A stretch of 64,000 nt of DNA from Gellertiella hungarica (GCF_014197145.1 NZ_JACIEZ010000006.1:170348-234347), one strand, 5' to 3'. Counted from the stretch's first letter, positions 51,227 through 59,472 are shown. Numbers and translations: made by a program. The notes: generated by a model not told the origin, from the letters alone.

Positions 51227-52591
51227 CTAGATCTGCGTCCGGATGTGCGGCGAGCGGGCATAGAGCGCCACCATGGGAAGGATGAGCAGGCCGAAGATGA
51301 ACTGCTGCCATTTGAAATCGAGGCCGATGCCGACCAGAAAACTCGAGAGCACCTGGAGCACCAGCACGCCGATGACGGTGAAGCCGTAGCCGCCGGCGCC
51401 GCCGAGCAGCGAGGTGCCGCCGACGACAACGGCTGCAAGCGTGAGGAAGAGATACTGGTCGCCGACGCCGATGAAGCCGCCGCCGGACCAGCCGAGCAGC
51501 AGGCCGCCGGTGAGCGCCGCGAAGAAGCCCGAGAGCGCATACATGATCACCCAGTAGCGCATCTCCGAGATCATCACGCGGCTGGCCGAGGTGCGGTTTA
51601 CGCCGAGCGCGTAGAGATAGCGGCCATAGACGGTGGTCCGGAGCCCGAGGATCAGGATGACGGCAATCACGGCCCAGATCAGGATGACCGGCGGGAACGG
51701 CAGGCCGAAGGTGGTGCCGTTCATCGCCGAGATGTTGGAGAGCCAGGCAGGAACCGTGCCGAAGACGTTGCCCGAATAGGCCGATCCGATGGAGGTGACG
51801 ATCTGTACGCCGCCGGAAATCGCGAAGCCGGTGCCGAGCGTCACGATCAGCGCCTGGCCCTGAAGCCGGTAGCTGAGCAGGCCGTTGATCACGCCGAGCA
51901 GCGCGCCGGTGAAGAGCACGATGAGGGTCGCGAGCCACGGCGGAACGCCAAGGCCGATGAGATAGAGCAGGCCGACATTCGCGCCGCCGATGATGAAGGG
52001 GATGGAGAGGTCGAGCCCGCCCAGCAGCGCCACCAGCGTCTGCCCGACCGAGGCAATGCCGAGGAAGGAGGCAAAGAGCAGCATGGACTTGATGTTGTTG
52101 CCGGAGGAGAACCCTTCGATGTTCATCGACCCTACGGAAAAAAGGCCGGCCAGCACCATGATGCCGATGAAGGCGGAACGGTTCTGCTGGAACTGGCGGC
52201 CGAGCGTGCGGGTCAGCACGAGAATGGCCAGCAGGATCACCAGCGAGATGATGTTCCAGATGTTGAAGAAGCCCTCGATCGTCAGCGACAGCAGCAGGAA
52301 GGCGGCGAGCACGAGGGCGAGGCCGATCAGCGGCCAGCGATAGGCAAGCCAGGTCTGGCGGAGCGCGCCGGGGCCTTCGGTCGACGAGGTGGGATCGCCC
52401 TCGACGAACTGGCCGATGACATAGCGCCAGGCCCAGACCGTAAGCGCCAGCGTGGCGACCCCGGATAGGATCACGACCTGGACGGCCATGCCCTGCGCGA
52501 AGCCGAAACCGGCACCCAGCCCCGCCAGCAGCAGGGCGAGGACCAGACCGAGAATGCGTGCCTGAAGGCTGATCTGGGGCAGCTTCTCCAT
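51227..52591 (-). CDS. Sugar-type ABC transporter permease 2, extended
   Basis: This 454-aa BPD_transp_2 permease is longer than the usual 320-350 aa. Residues 1-85 form an additional pair of helices plus linker (GFGFAQGMAVQVVILSGVAT) before the conserved core. LGGLDLSIPFIIGGANVGL and GQALIVTLGTGFAISGGVQI are family motifs, as is VVGGTSLLGGAGGYGFTVIG near residue 395. It pairs with the permease encoded just upstream, whose stop it overlaps by one base (TGATG), forming a heterodimeric channel. Confidence 0.88.
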   Translation of the reverse strand: MEKLPQISLQARILGLVLALLLAGLGAGFGFAQGMAVQVVILSGVATLALTVWAWRYVIGQFVEGDPTSSTEGPGALRQTWLAYRWPLIGLALVLAAFLLLSLTIEGFFNIWNIISLVILLAILVLTRTLGRQFQQNRSAFIGIMVLAGLFSVGSMNIEGFSSGNNIKSMLLFASFLGIASVGQTLVALLGGLDLSIPFIIGGANVGLLYLIGLGVPPWLATLIVLFTGALLGVINGLLSYRLQGQALIVTLGTGFAISGGVQIVTSIGSAYSGNVFGTVPAWLSNISAMNGTTFGLPFPPVILIWAVIAVILILGLRTTVYGRYLYALGVNRTSASRVMISEMRYWVIMYALSGFFAALTGGLLLGWSGGGFIGVGDQYLFLTLAAVVVGGTSLLGGAGGYGFTVIGVLVLQVLSSFLVGIGLDFKWQQFIFGLLILPMVALYARSPHIRTQI

Positions 52592-53982
52592 CAGTTGACG
52601 GCCTCCGTAGCGGGTGACGACAGGCCCTCATGCATGACCAGCGCGCCGCCGAGCACGAGCGCCGCGATGACAACCGCAATGGCGGGACCGATGCTTCTGC
52701 GGCTGGACTGGCTGACTGCGAGACGCAGGAAGACGGCAATGATGACGAGCAGGAGGGCGAAGAAGACGAGCGGGGCAGCCTCGAGCCGAAGAGCCAGCGT
52801 CGCGGGATCGAGCGAGGCGATCTCCAGCGGCCCCGTCAGCGCGGCCTGCAGGTCCATCGGACCGGGCATCACGGCGGGGGCGGCACCGAGGCTTGCGTAG
52901 TCGAAGGTCGCGTGCAGGATGATGCCGAGGACCACGACCGACAGCGATACGAAATAGAGAAGCGGCGAGAAATTGCGGATATGCCGCTGGATGACCGGGA
53001 TCAGCAGCGTCAGGAGCAGCGAGATCACCAGGATCGCGCCATAGGCCAGATTGGTGACGAAGCTCTGCACGGCCCCGAAATTGAAGGTCGAGAGCACATA
53101 GGTGATCATGTAGAGGTTCAGCGCGCCGAGCGCCGAGCCAAAGACGCCGCCCCGACCCCCGGCAAGGGAAGCCCCGCCGAGCACGAGCGCGGTCACCGCG
53201 ATCAGCGTGTAGGTCGTGCCCTGCGACGGGTCGCCGGAGGAGATCAGCGCGGTGAAGCAGATGGCAGCAAGACCTGCGAAACAGCCCGAGATGAGGTGCG
53301 CGCCGATGCGCACGACGGTGATCGGCACGCCTGACGTATAGGCAGCCCGCTCGTCCGAGCCCATCAGGCGCAGGTGGGTGTAGAAGGCGGTGGCGGTGAA
53401 CAGCAGCCAGGCGACGGTCGCAAGGATCAGGATGATCAGCACGGGCGAGAAGATGGACGTGCCATAGCCCCATTCGGCCATGAAGGGCGGTGCCATGCCG
53501 CCCGGGCGCGGCAGGATCACGAGATTGATCCCTGACAGCGCCAGATAGCCGGAAAGCGAGACGATGATCGGCTGCACCCGGACATAGATGACGATGAGCG
53601 CAAAGATGAGCTGGTAGATCGCCCCGACGGCCATGCAGTAGAGGAAGACGGGGATCGGGCTTTCCAGCATGCCGGCGGCATTGAGCTGGATCATCGTCAC
53701 ATTGATGAAGCCGATCAGCGGGCCGACGGAGAGATCCACGGTGCCGCGCCCGGAAATGGTCGAGGCCATCAGCGTGTAGGTCGCGAGGATCAGGGGCGTC
53801 ACCACGATGATCGCCGCGCCTATCCCGGAGGCGGTCATCAGGCTGGGTGTCCTCAGCACGGCGATCGAGAGCAGTGCGAAGAACAGCGTGATCGGCATCA
53901 GCAGGAAAGGATTTGAGCGCCCTCCCTGAAGTTCGGCCCTCGCCGGCATGGCGGCGGATGACGGGGTGACGGGAAGGCTCAT
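52591..53982 (-). CDS. Sugar-type ABC transporter permease 1, extended
   Basis: This 463-aa permease keeps the core signatures GRGTVDLSVGPLIGFINVTM near residue 80, VQPIIVSLSGYLALSGINLV near 137 and GGASLAGGRGGVFGSALGAL near 275. About 120 extra C-terminal residues follow, with three further hydrophobic segments (for example IGPAIAVVIAALVLGGALVM). It overlaps the ATPase stop by 4 bp. Both permeases being distinct and extended separates this importer from RbsC-type homodimers. The role of the extra helices is unknown. Confidence 0.87.
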   Translation of the reverse strand: MSLPVTPSSAAMPARAELQGGRSNPFLLMPITLFFALLSIAVLRTPSLMTASGIGAAIIVVTPLILATYTLMASTISGRGTVDLSVGPLIGFINVTMIQLNAAGMLESPIPVFLYCMAVGAIYQLIFALIVIYVRVQPIIVSLSGYLALSGINLVILPRPGGMAPPFMAEWGYGTSIFSPVLIILILATVAWLLFTATAFYTHLRLMGSDERAAYTSGVPITVVRIGAHLISGCFAGLAAICFTALISSGDPSQGTTYTLIAVTALVLGGASLAGGRGGVFGSALGALNLYMITYVLSTFNFGAVQSFVTNLAYGAILVISLLLTLLIPVIQRHIRNFSPLLYFVSLSVVVLGIILHATFDYASLGAAPAVMPGPMDLQAALTGPLEIASLDPATLALRLEAAPLVFFALLLVIIAVFLRLAVSQSSRRSIGPAIAVVIAALVLGGALVMHEGLSSPATEAVN

Positions 53983-55835
53983 GGCCGCCCTCCTTCGATC
54001 CTGGTGCCGTTTTCGCCGAATTCGACGATCCGGATAGGCCTTGCGATGGTTGAACGGCTGCGGGGCGGGACCGGATCGGACGGGTCTGCCGCAAGGGGCA
54101 GGACGGGCGCAGGTGGCGTCACGGAAACAGGACGAGGCTTCAGGCGGTCGGGCACGGAAACACGGATCCGCGGCCCGGAACCGGCACCGGCCGATGGCAG
54201 AAGGGCGTCATGAGCAGCATCGCCCGCCCCTTCCACGCCCGGTCGAAGGCCATGGACCGCCGAGGCGAGCCCCTCCCCGCCCGTCTGCCCGAACATGGCT
54301 TCCAGCACCCGCTTCGGCTCGAGCCCCCGGCCATCGAAGGCATCGAAGGGCGCGCCATCGCGGAAGACGACGACGCGGGTGGCAAAACCCAGGAATTCCT
54401 CGATTTCGGAGGAGAGATAGATGACCGCCTTGCCCTCTTCGGCAAAGGTGCGCAGGTGGCGGTAAAGCTCCGTCTTCGCGCCGACATCGATGCCACGGGC
54501 GGGATCGTTTAGAATGATCACGTCGGGCCGCATGGCGAAGCCGCGGCCGATGAGAACCTTCTGCTGATTGCCGCCCGACAGCGAGGTGATGCGGTCTTCC
54601 TTCACGCCGAACTTGATCAGCAGGTTTTCCGCCTCTCGTCGGAAGAGAGTCGCGAGCGTGCCGCGGTCGATGAAGCCGAGAATGCCGCCCCGCTTCTTTT
54701 CCCGGTAAAGCGGCATGACCATGTTCTCGAAGATCGAGAGCGAGGCAAAGATGCCCTCGCGCTTGCGGTCGCCCGAGACATAGGCAATTCGGCCGGCGAC
54801 AGCCTCTGGGAGCGTGCGGACTGGCGACCAGGTGCCGTCCCGTCCGGCCACCTCGACAAGGCCCTGGGCGGCGGGCATGACGCCGGCCAGCACGCGCACG
54901 AAGGCATCCTGTCCCTGGCCGTCGAGGCCTGAAATGCCGACCACCTCGCCCCGCCGCAGGTCGAAATCGAAGGTCTTGCCGCCCGGCCAGACGGCGAGCC
55001 TGCTGGCCCGCATGGCGAGTTCCGCGCTCCGGGGCCTCGGGGCCTCGGCATGGGAGTGGCCCGAGGAGCGATCCTCGCCCGTCATCAGGCGCAGCAGGTT
55101 CTTCTCCGTGATGTCGGCCTTCTCGAGCACGCCCACATCGCGCCCGTCCCGGAAGACGGTCGCCCGGTCGGAAATGCGCACGAGCTCGGCGATGCGATGG
55201 GTGACGATCAGGATCGTCGTTCCCCGGTCCCGAAGCGCGCGCATCCGCTGGAACAGGCGCTCGGTGGAATCGAAATCGAGCGCGGCGGAGCTTTCGTCGA
55301 GGATCAGGATCTTCGGCTCAGAAAGCAGCGCGCGGGCGATGGTGATCCACTGCTTGAGCCCGAGCGGCAGCGTGCCGACCAGCGCATGCGGATCGACGGG
55401 TTCGCCGGAAAGCTCCTCCATCAGCTCCGCGGCACGGACGACCTTGCGCTCCTGCGAGAGGGTCTTGGTGAACAGCCGGTCCGATCCCATGAAGATGTTG
55501 TCGACGACGGAGCTTTCGTCCGCGACCAGCACCTCCTGGTAGACGGTGGAGATGCCAAGCGCCCGGCTTTCCGCCGGTGTCGAGGGGGTCTCCCCGAGAA
55601 TGGAGACCGTGCCGCTGTCGACCGGCAGGATGCCCGAAACGACCTTGGCCATGGTGCTCTTGCCGCAACCATTGCCGCCGACGATGGCGTGGATCTCGCC
55701 GGCCCGCGCGGAGAAGGAGGCACCGTCGAGCGCCCGGGTCGGCCCGAAATACTTCTTCACGCCACGCACCAGGATGGTTTCCCGGCCGGCAGGCTGTGCG
55801 ATTTCTGGAACGGAGGACGTCATGGGGCTACCCAT
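53979..55835 (-). CDS. Sugar-type ABC transporter tandem ATPase with Pro-rich C-terminal tail
   Basis: This 618-aa protein is about 100 residues longer than RbsA-type ATPases. Domain 1 has Walker A GGNGCGKST, a degenerate signature LPLGLKQWITIARAL and Walker B ILILDESSAALD. Domain 2 has the atypical P-loop GLDGQGQDA, signature LSGGNQQKVLIGRGF and the altered Walker B VIILNDPARGIDVG, where the usual Asp-Glu pair reads Asn-Asp. After about residue 510 comes a low-complexity Pro/Ser/Ala tail that ends in IRIVEFGENGTRIE (601-614), a motif shared with the lactonase N-terminus. Start 55835 has no clear ribosome site; ATG 55823 is an alternative. Confidence 0.88.
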   Translation of the reverse strand: MGSPMTSSVPEIAQPAGRETILVRGVKKYFGPTRALDGASFSARAGEIHAIVGGNGCGKSTMAKVVSGILPVDSGTVSILGETPSTPAESRALGISTVYQEVLVADESSVVDNIFMGSDRLFTKTLSQERKVVRAAELMEELSGEPVDPHALVGTLPLGLKQWITIARALLSEPKILILDESSAALDFDSTERLFQRMRALRDRGTTILIVTHRIAELVRISDRATVFRDGRDVGVLEKADITEKNLLRLMTGEDRSSGHSHAEAPRPRSAELAMRASRLAVWPGGKTFDFDLRRGEVVGISGLDGQGQDAFVRVLAGVMPAAQGLVEVAGRDGTWSPVRTLPEAVAGRIAYVSGDRKREGIFASLSIFENMVMPLYREKKRGGILGFIDRGTLATLFRREAENLLIKFGVKEDRITSLSGGNQQKVLIGRGFAMRPDVIILNDPARGIDVGAKTELYRHLRTFAEEGKAVIYLSSEIEEFLGFATRVVVFRDGAPFDAFDGRGLEPKRVLEAMFGQTGGEGLASAVHGLRPGVEGAGDAAHDALLPSAGAGSGPRIRVSVPDRLKPRPVSVTPPAPVLPLAADPSDPVPPRSRSTIARPIRIVEFGENGTRIEGGRP

Positions 55836-55898
55836 CTGGCCGGGCTGCGGCCGATGAAACAGGAGAACGGTTCTGAAAAGGGCAGTGTCGGAAGGGCT

Positions 55899-55927
55899 GG
55901 CCGCGCCACCTTCAGGCTGGCGCGGCC
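55899..55927 (-). other. mRNA hairpin after second binding-protein gene
   Basis: A perfect 10-bp stem GGCCGCGCCA/TGGCGCGGCC encloses a 9-nt loop, 13 bp beyond the stop of the binding-protein gene and before the ATPase gene on the minus strand. There is no T tract. It fits differential expression that favours the binding protein. Confidence 0.6.
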
Positions 55928-55940
55928 GGACCTCGGGCGA

Positions 55941-57107
55941 TCAGGGCTTGAAGGCGCGCGGATCGGCTGGGCGGAGGAAGAAGTCGTCCAGATAGGACGG
56001 ATCGTAACCCCAGCGCTTGGCGCCGACCTTCAGCCATTCGGCGCTGTCGAGATTGCAGTTCTCGTCCATGACCTTGGTGAGATCCTCATGGGTCAGCTTC
56101 ACGGGATCGACGAGGATGGACTGGACCTTCGGGCCCTGGCCCTGCAGCGTGCGCATCATGATGTGCCACATCAGCTGGATGTCGTCGGCCGGCGGCCAGA
56201 GCTGATAGGAGGCATTGATGTAGTTCGGGTTCTTGCGCCAGTAGCAGAGCGCGCCCAGTTCACCGCCGATGGCAACCGGGATTTCGCCGCGGCCCGCCTG
56301 CTGCACAGCGCGCAGCACGCCCATCTCGGCCGCCGACTGCACGACGATGCCGTCGAGCTTGCCGGGGTTGGTTGCGAGCCACTTCTGCACTTCACCCTGC
56401 GCAACCTGATCGGTCCACATGCCGGCGACCGAACCGACCACCTTGATGTCGGGCGCGGTGGCGAGGCCGGCCAGCACGCCGCGGTTCTGGCTGTCGGAGC
56501 CCGAGGTGCCCGGAATGCCCTCGACGACGAGAACGTTGCCCTTGCCGCCCAGCTGCTCGGCCATGGCCTTGCCGATCTCGTAACCGCCGACCTGGTAGTT
56601 GACCGAGGAATTGACGGCATATTCGGAGGTCAGGTAGCCGGTCATCGAGAAGACCGGAACGCCCTTATCCGCCGCATATTTCACCGACGCATTCAGCGCG
56701 GTGGGGTTGGAGCAGCAGAGGATGATCGCATCGGCGCCCTGATCCACGAGCTGGCGGATCTGCTGGATCTGCGTGGAATCATTCAGGTTGGACTGGGTGA
56801 CGACCACTTCCGAGAGCAGCCCGAGCTTCTGCCATTCCGGCACGATCACGTTCTGCAGTTCGTCCATGGCGGCCGCACGCCAGGTGTTGCCGGCGTAGGA
56901 GGAGGCATAGCCGATTTTCCACGGCGGACCCTTCTTCGGCTTGAAGTCGCGCCACTTGCTGGGACCGACAGGCTGCATCGGATCCAGCATGTCCTTGTTG
57001 TACAGCCTCTTGGCGACATCGGGGTTGAGCTCGTCGACGCCCTCGGCATGAACGCCGGTGACGGCAACGGCGATCAGGGCCGCCGCGCACAGCAGTTTGC
57101 GTAACAT
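55941..57107 (-). CDS. Periplasmic sugar-type ABC binding protein
   Basis: This 388-aa protein has a signal peptide (LLCAAALIAVAVTGVHAEG, cleavage near residue 21) and a Peripla_BP_4-type two-lobe fold. Recognisable parts are WKIGYASSYAGNTWRAAAMD, QLVDQGADAIILCCSNPTAL, GIPGTSGSDSQNRGVLAGL and the C-terminal SLD-like tail region DPSYLDDFFLRPADP. It is longer than ribose-type proteins (about 300 aa), with a preceding segment (ELNPDVAKRLYNKDMLDP) before the fold. GGAGGAGAG precedes the ATG. The ligand cannot be read; pathway context suggests a lactone or ester-containing compound. Confidence 0.88.
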   Translation of the reverse strand: MLRKLLCAAALIAVAVTGVHAEGVDELNPDVAKRLYNKDMLDPMQPVGPSKWRDFKPKKGPPWKIGYASSYAGNTWRAAAMDELQNVIVPEWQKLGLLSEVVVTQSNLNDSTQIQQIRQLVDQGADAIILCCSNPTALNASVKYAADKGVPVFSMTGYLTSEYAVNSSVNYQVGGYEIGKAMAEQLGGKGNVLVVEGIPGTSGSDSQNRGVLAGLATAPDIKVVGSVAGMWTDQVAQGEVQKWLATNPGKLDGIVVQSAAEMGVLRAVQQAGRGEIPVAIGGELGALCYWRKNPNYINASYQLWPPADDIQLMWHIMMRTLQGQGPKVQSILVDPVKLTHEDLTKVMDENCNLDSAEWLKVGAKRWGYDPSYLDDFFLRPADPRAFKP

Positions 57108-57151
57108 TCCAACTCTCCTCCTAGTTGCGGACGGGTCATCCCGTCCCGCGG

Positions 57152-58087
57152 TCAGTCATAGAAATCCTGTGGTGACTTCCGGAACCCCGGCCAGGTGACG
57201 GGGTCGTGACCGGTCACGACAAGGGCATTCGTGTCATGGGCGATGCGCCTGAGCTTGGCGACGGAATCCACCGCCTGCGCCGAGGAGGTCACCAGGCCGG
57301 GAAGGGCACGGTTCTCCCAATGGTCGACCGTATAGGCGGCATCGATGGTGAGCAGGATCGGGCCGCTTTCCGGCAGCGTGATCAGGAAGGACTGGTGTCC
57401 CGGCGAATGGCCGGGCGTGAAGATCATCCGGATCGTGCCGTCCCCGAACAGGTCGTAATTGTCGGTGAACTCGCCGCCGAGGAACTTCCAGTTGAGGCCC
57501 GGGCGGTCGAAGTCGGCGCGGATATAGGCGCCCGCCGAAAACCAGTGGGGCTTGAAGGCATAGTCATATTCGATGCGCTGCACGATGTGCTGCGCCTTCG
57601 GGAAACGGCCGATGGCACCGGTATGGTCGAGATGCAGGTGCGACTGCAGCACGTAGCGAACGTCCTGCGGCTGGACATCGACCATCTTGATCTGGTCGAC
57701 ACAGTTTTCCGAGACCGCCATGACCGGATCATAGGCGTCGACCACCGAACCCCAGTGTCCACGCTTGTCGATGGCAGTCTCCACAGCATTGCCGCCATCG
57801 ATGACGACATTGCCCTGCGGATGCTTGATCAGGAACCACGGAACGGGGATTTCGAAATCGTCCTCGCCCTGGTTCATCTTGATGTACTTGGTCTTTGTCT
57901 TCAGCGTTCCCGTCTGGAACATGTGCAACTCGATCCCCGAAGACTTGCGCCGCGCACGGGGCGCTTCCTTCGGGGCCGGGGAGAAGCTGGGTCGGGGTGC
58001 GAGCGAAGAGGCGGCCTGCGCGCGCGACGGCGTCTGAGCCTCCGTCTCGATGCGCCGCCCCTTGTCGTCGAATTCGATGATTTTCAT
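57152..58087 (-). CDS. AHL-lactonase-type metallo-beta-lactamase hydrolase
   Basis: This 311-aa dinuclear zinc hydrolase has SHLHLDHTGAIGRFP (HxHxDH), FTPGHSPGH and TIDAAYT. The latter Asp-x-x-Tyr is characteristic of N-acylhomoserine lactonases such as AiiA/AttM rather than glyoxalases. GHDP supplies the last His. It probably opens a lactone ring; AHL, gamma-butyrolactone or a sugar-derived lactone are all possible. The ATG at 58087 gives MKIIEFDDKGRRIE, then a Pro/Ala/Ser-rich linker of about 45 residues before the catalytic domain. A TTG at 58132 is unlikely. It lies 28 bp after the hydrolase gene. Confidence 0.86.
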   Translation of the reverse strand: MKIIEFDDKGRRIETEAQTPSRAQAASSLAPRPSFSPAPKEAPRARRKSSGIELHMFQTGTLKTKTKYIKMNQGEDDFEIPVPWFLIKHPQGNVVIDGGNAVETAIDKRGHWGSVVDAYDPVMAVSENCVDQIKMVDVQPQDVRYVLQSHLHLDHTGAIGRFPKAQHIVQRIEYDYAFKPHWFSAGAYIRADFDRPGLNWKFLGGEFTDNYDLFGDGTIRMIFTPGHSPGHQSFLITLPESGPILLTIDAAYTVDHWENRALPGLVTSSAQAVDSVAKLRRIAHDTNALVVTGHDPVTWPGFRKSPQDFYD

Positions 58088-58115
58088 GGTTGAGTTCCCG
58101 CTTTCGGAATCGGTT

Positions 58116-58964
58116 TCAGGTACGCGCCTCAATAAGACGAAGCGCTTCTTTCAAATAGACTGCGAAGAGCGGATAATTTTCCGACATCGGGAAATGGCCG
58201 ATGTCTTCCATTTCGATATAGATGCCGCCGGGGATCTGGCGGGCCGTGTTCTCGGTCGCTTCCGGGGGCGTCAGGTAGTCGTAGGTTCCGGTCATCATGA
58301 TGACAGGGCAGCGGCGAGTATCGATATTGCCGAGCTTGCCGCGCAGGTCGTGATCGACCGAATAGAAGAACAGGTCGCCCTTGAAGGCTTCCGACCCCTG
58401 CGTGTAGTAGTGCCAGGTGAGCCAGCGGTCCATGTCCGGGCTCTGGGGGGCCATGAGGTCCCAGACGCCGCTGGCGCAGACCTGCGCGGCGTTGGCATGG
58501 GGGTGGCGCCACCAGTCCAGATAGAAGCCGGGGGCATGCTCGGCCGCCTCGACGGGAATGACGGCCCTGAACTTGTCGGGGTGGTGCAGGGCAAGCTGCA
58601 GGGCCACGTTACCCCCGAAACTGGAGCCCATGAAGATAGGCCGGTCCAGTTCCAGGGCATCGCAGAGCGCAATGATGAAGTTCATGTAGTGGCGGGCTGT
58701 CAGGACATATTCTTCCTTCCACCACTCCTTGTTGAGAGGCGGGTCCGACTTGCCGTGCCGGGCCAGATCATAGGCGATCACGTCGTAACGGCTGGTGATC
58801 GACTCGTCCTCCAGTAGGCCGCGCCACTGGTGATTGTGGCAGCCGGCCGTGTGCTGACAGACGAGAGGAACGCCGCTGCCGTTCCTGAGATAGAAGACCT
58901 TGTATTCGTAGCCGTCGACATCGATGGTGACGTAACGACCGATTACGGGGGAGTGCTTGGCCAT
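58116..58964 (-). CDS. Alpha/beta hydrolase
   Basis: This 282-aa hydrolase has a classic triad: nucleophile Ser in IFMGSSFGGNVALQLAL near residue 115, acid Asp in TGTYDYLTPP near 232 and His in DIGHFPMSENYP near 260. The oxyanion segment CQHTAGCHNHQW lies near 40. It may be an esterase, lactonase or C-C hydrolase. Position between the SCP2-like gene (32 bp) and the lactonase gene (28 bp) suggests consecutive ring or ester hydrolysis in one route. A second, more distant alpha/beta hydrolase lies on the opposite strand at 60516. Confidence 0.88.
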   Translation of the reverse strand: MAKHSPVIGRYVTIDVDGYEYKVFYLRNGSGVPLVCQHTAGCHNHQWRGLLEDESITSRYDVIAYDLARHGKSDPPLNKEWWKEEYVLTARHYMNFIIALCDALELDRPIFMGSSFGGNVALQLALHHPDKFRAVIPVEAAEHAPGFYLDWWRHPHANAAQVCASGVWDLMAPQSPDMDRWLTWHYYTQGSEAFKGDLFFYSVDHDLRGKLGNIDTRRCPVIMMTGTYDYLTPPEATENTARQIPGGIYIEMEDIGHFPMSENYPLFAVYLKEALRLIEART

Positions 58965-58996
58965 TCCGGTGATTCCTGTAGGCTCTGGAGACGTCG

Positions 58997-59386
58997 TCAG
59001 ACCGGCACGCCGACCTTGCGGAGCAGTTCGAACTGAACGGTGAAATTGCGCAGATTCTGCATCATCACGAGGATGTTGCCCTCGATCTTGAGATCGCGGC
59101 GGAAGCTCGCCGACCAGATGCCGTGATACATCGGCTCGGGAACCGGCTTGGCAAATTCGCGCCAGGTGGCAGGGCTGGCGCGCAGGGCGAAATCATAGGC
59201 GTCGAGGGGCTGCGGCTCGGTGTTGATGCTGTGCACCTTCCCGTCGCGGACATCGACGATCACCTTTTGCGTACCCATGTCCCAGAGGTAGCGGCACGTG
59301 AAATACCGCGCCATGGCCCCGATCGTCGGGTCCCGGTCCGACGCCTCGCCGAAACGGACAGCCCAGTCTCGCACGCTCATGACCAT
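58997..59386 (-). CDS. SCP2-like small protein
   Basis: This 129-aa protein has a pattern like sterol-carrier-protein-2 domains: an early beta segment (QKVIVDVRDGKVHSINTEP), a middle helix ASPATWREFAKPVPEP and a C-terminal segment IEGNILVMMQNLRNFTVQFE. SCP2 folds hold hydrophobic ligands or act as domains of enzymes. It is the first gene of the long operon. The ATG at 59386 is preceded by GGAGG; an ATG at 59452 would run into the operator palindrome. The SCP2 assignment is by residue pattern only and should be confirmed by profile search. Confidence 0.7.
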   Translation of the reverse strand: MVMSVRDWAVRFGEASDRDPTIGAMARYFTCRYLWDMGTQKVIVDVRDGKVHSINTEPQPLDAYDFALRASPATWREFAKPVPEPMYHGIWSASFRRDLKIEGNILVMMQNLRNFTVQFELLRKVGVPV

Positions 59387-59452
59387 GCCTGAAACCTCCA
59401 CCTCTGTTACCCTGCGGTTGAGCTTCCAGCGCCACATACCGCATTTCGACAT

Positions 59453-59472
59453 GTGTTCAATATGCTGAACAC
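59453..59472. promoter_or_regulatory. Operator-like inverted repeat, central to divergent promoters
   Basis: GTGTTCAATATGCTGAACAC has perfect 7-bp arms (GTGTTCA/TGAACAC) around a 6-bp centre. It sits 67 bp upstream of the long operon and 85 bp upstream of the iclR gene at 59557. This is the expected place for the adjacent IclR protein to control both. Confidence 0.7.

Noticed and set aside
49839..52739. 966-aa minus-strand frame across flotillin, opsin and permease genes
   Set aside because: It is out of frame with three genes that have clear domains. The product is Arg/His/Pro-rich without any recognisable fold.
55050..57104. 684-aa plus-strand frame opposite the binding protein and ATPase
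   Set aside because: It mirrors minus-strand coding sequence with full domain support; no ribosome site or family match.
57152..58087. Lactonase as an antibiotic-inactivating beta-lactamase
   Set aside because: The D-x-x-Y motif, lack of a signal peptide and operon context favour a cytoplasmic lactonase.
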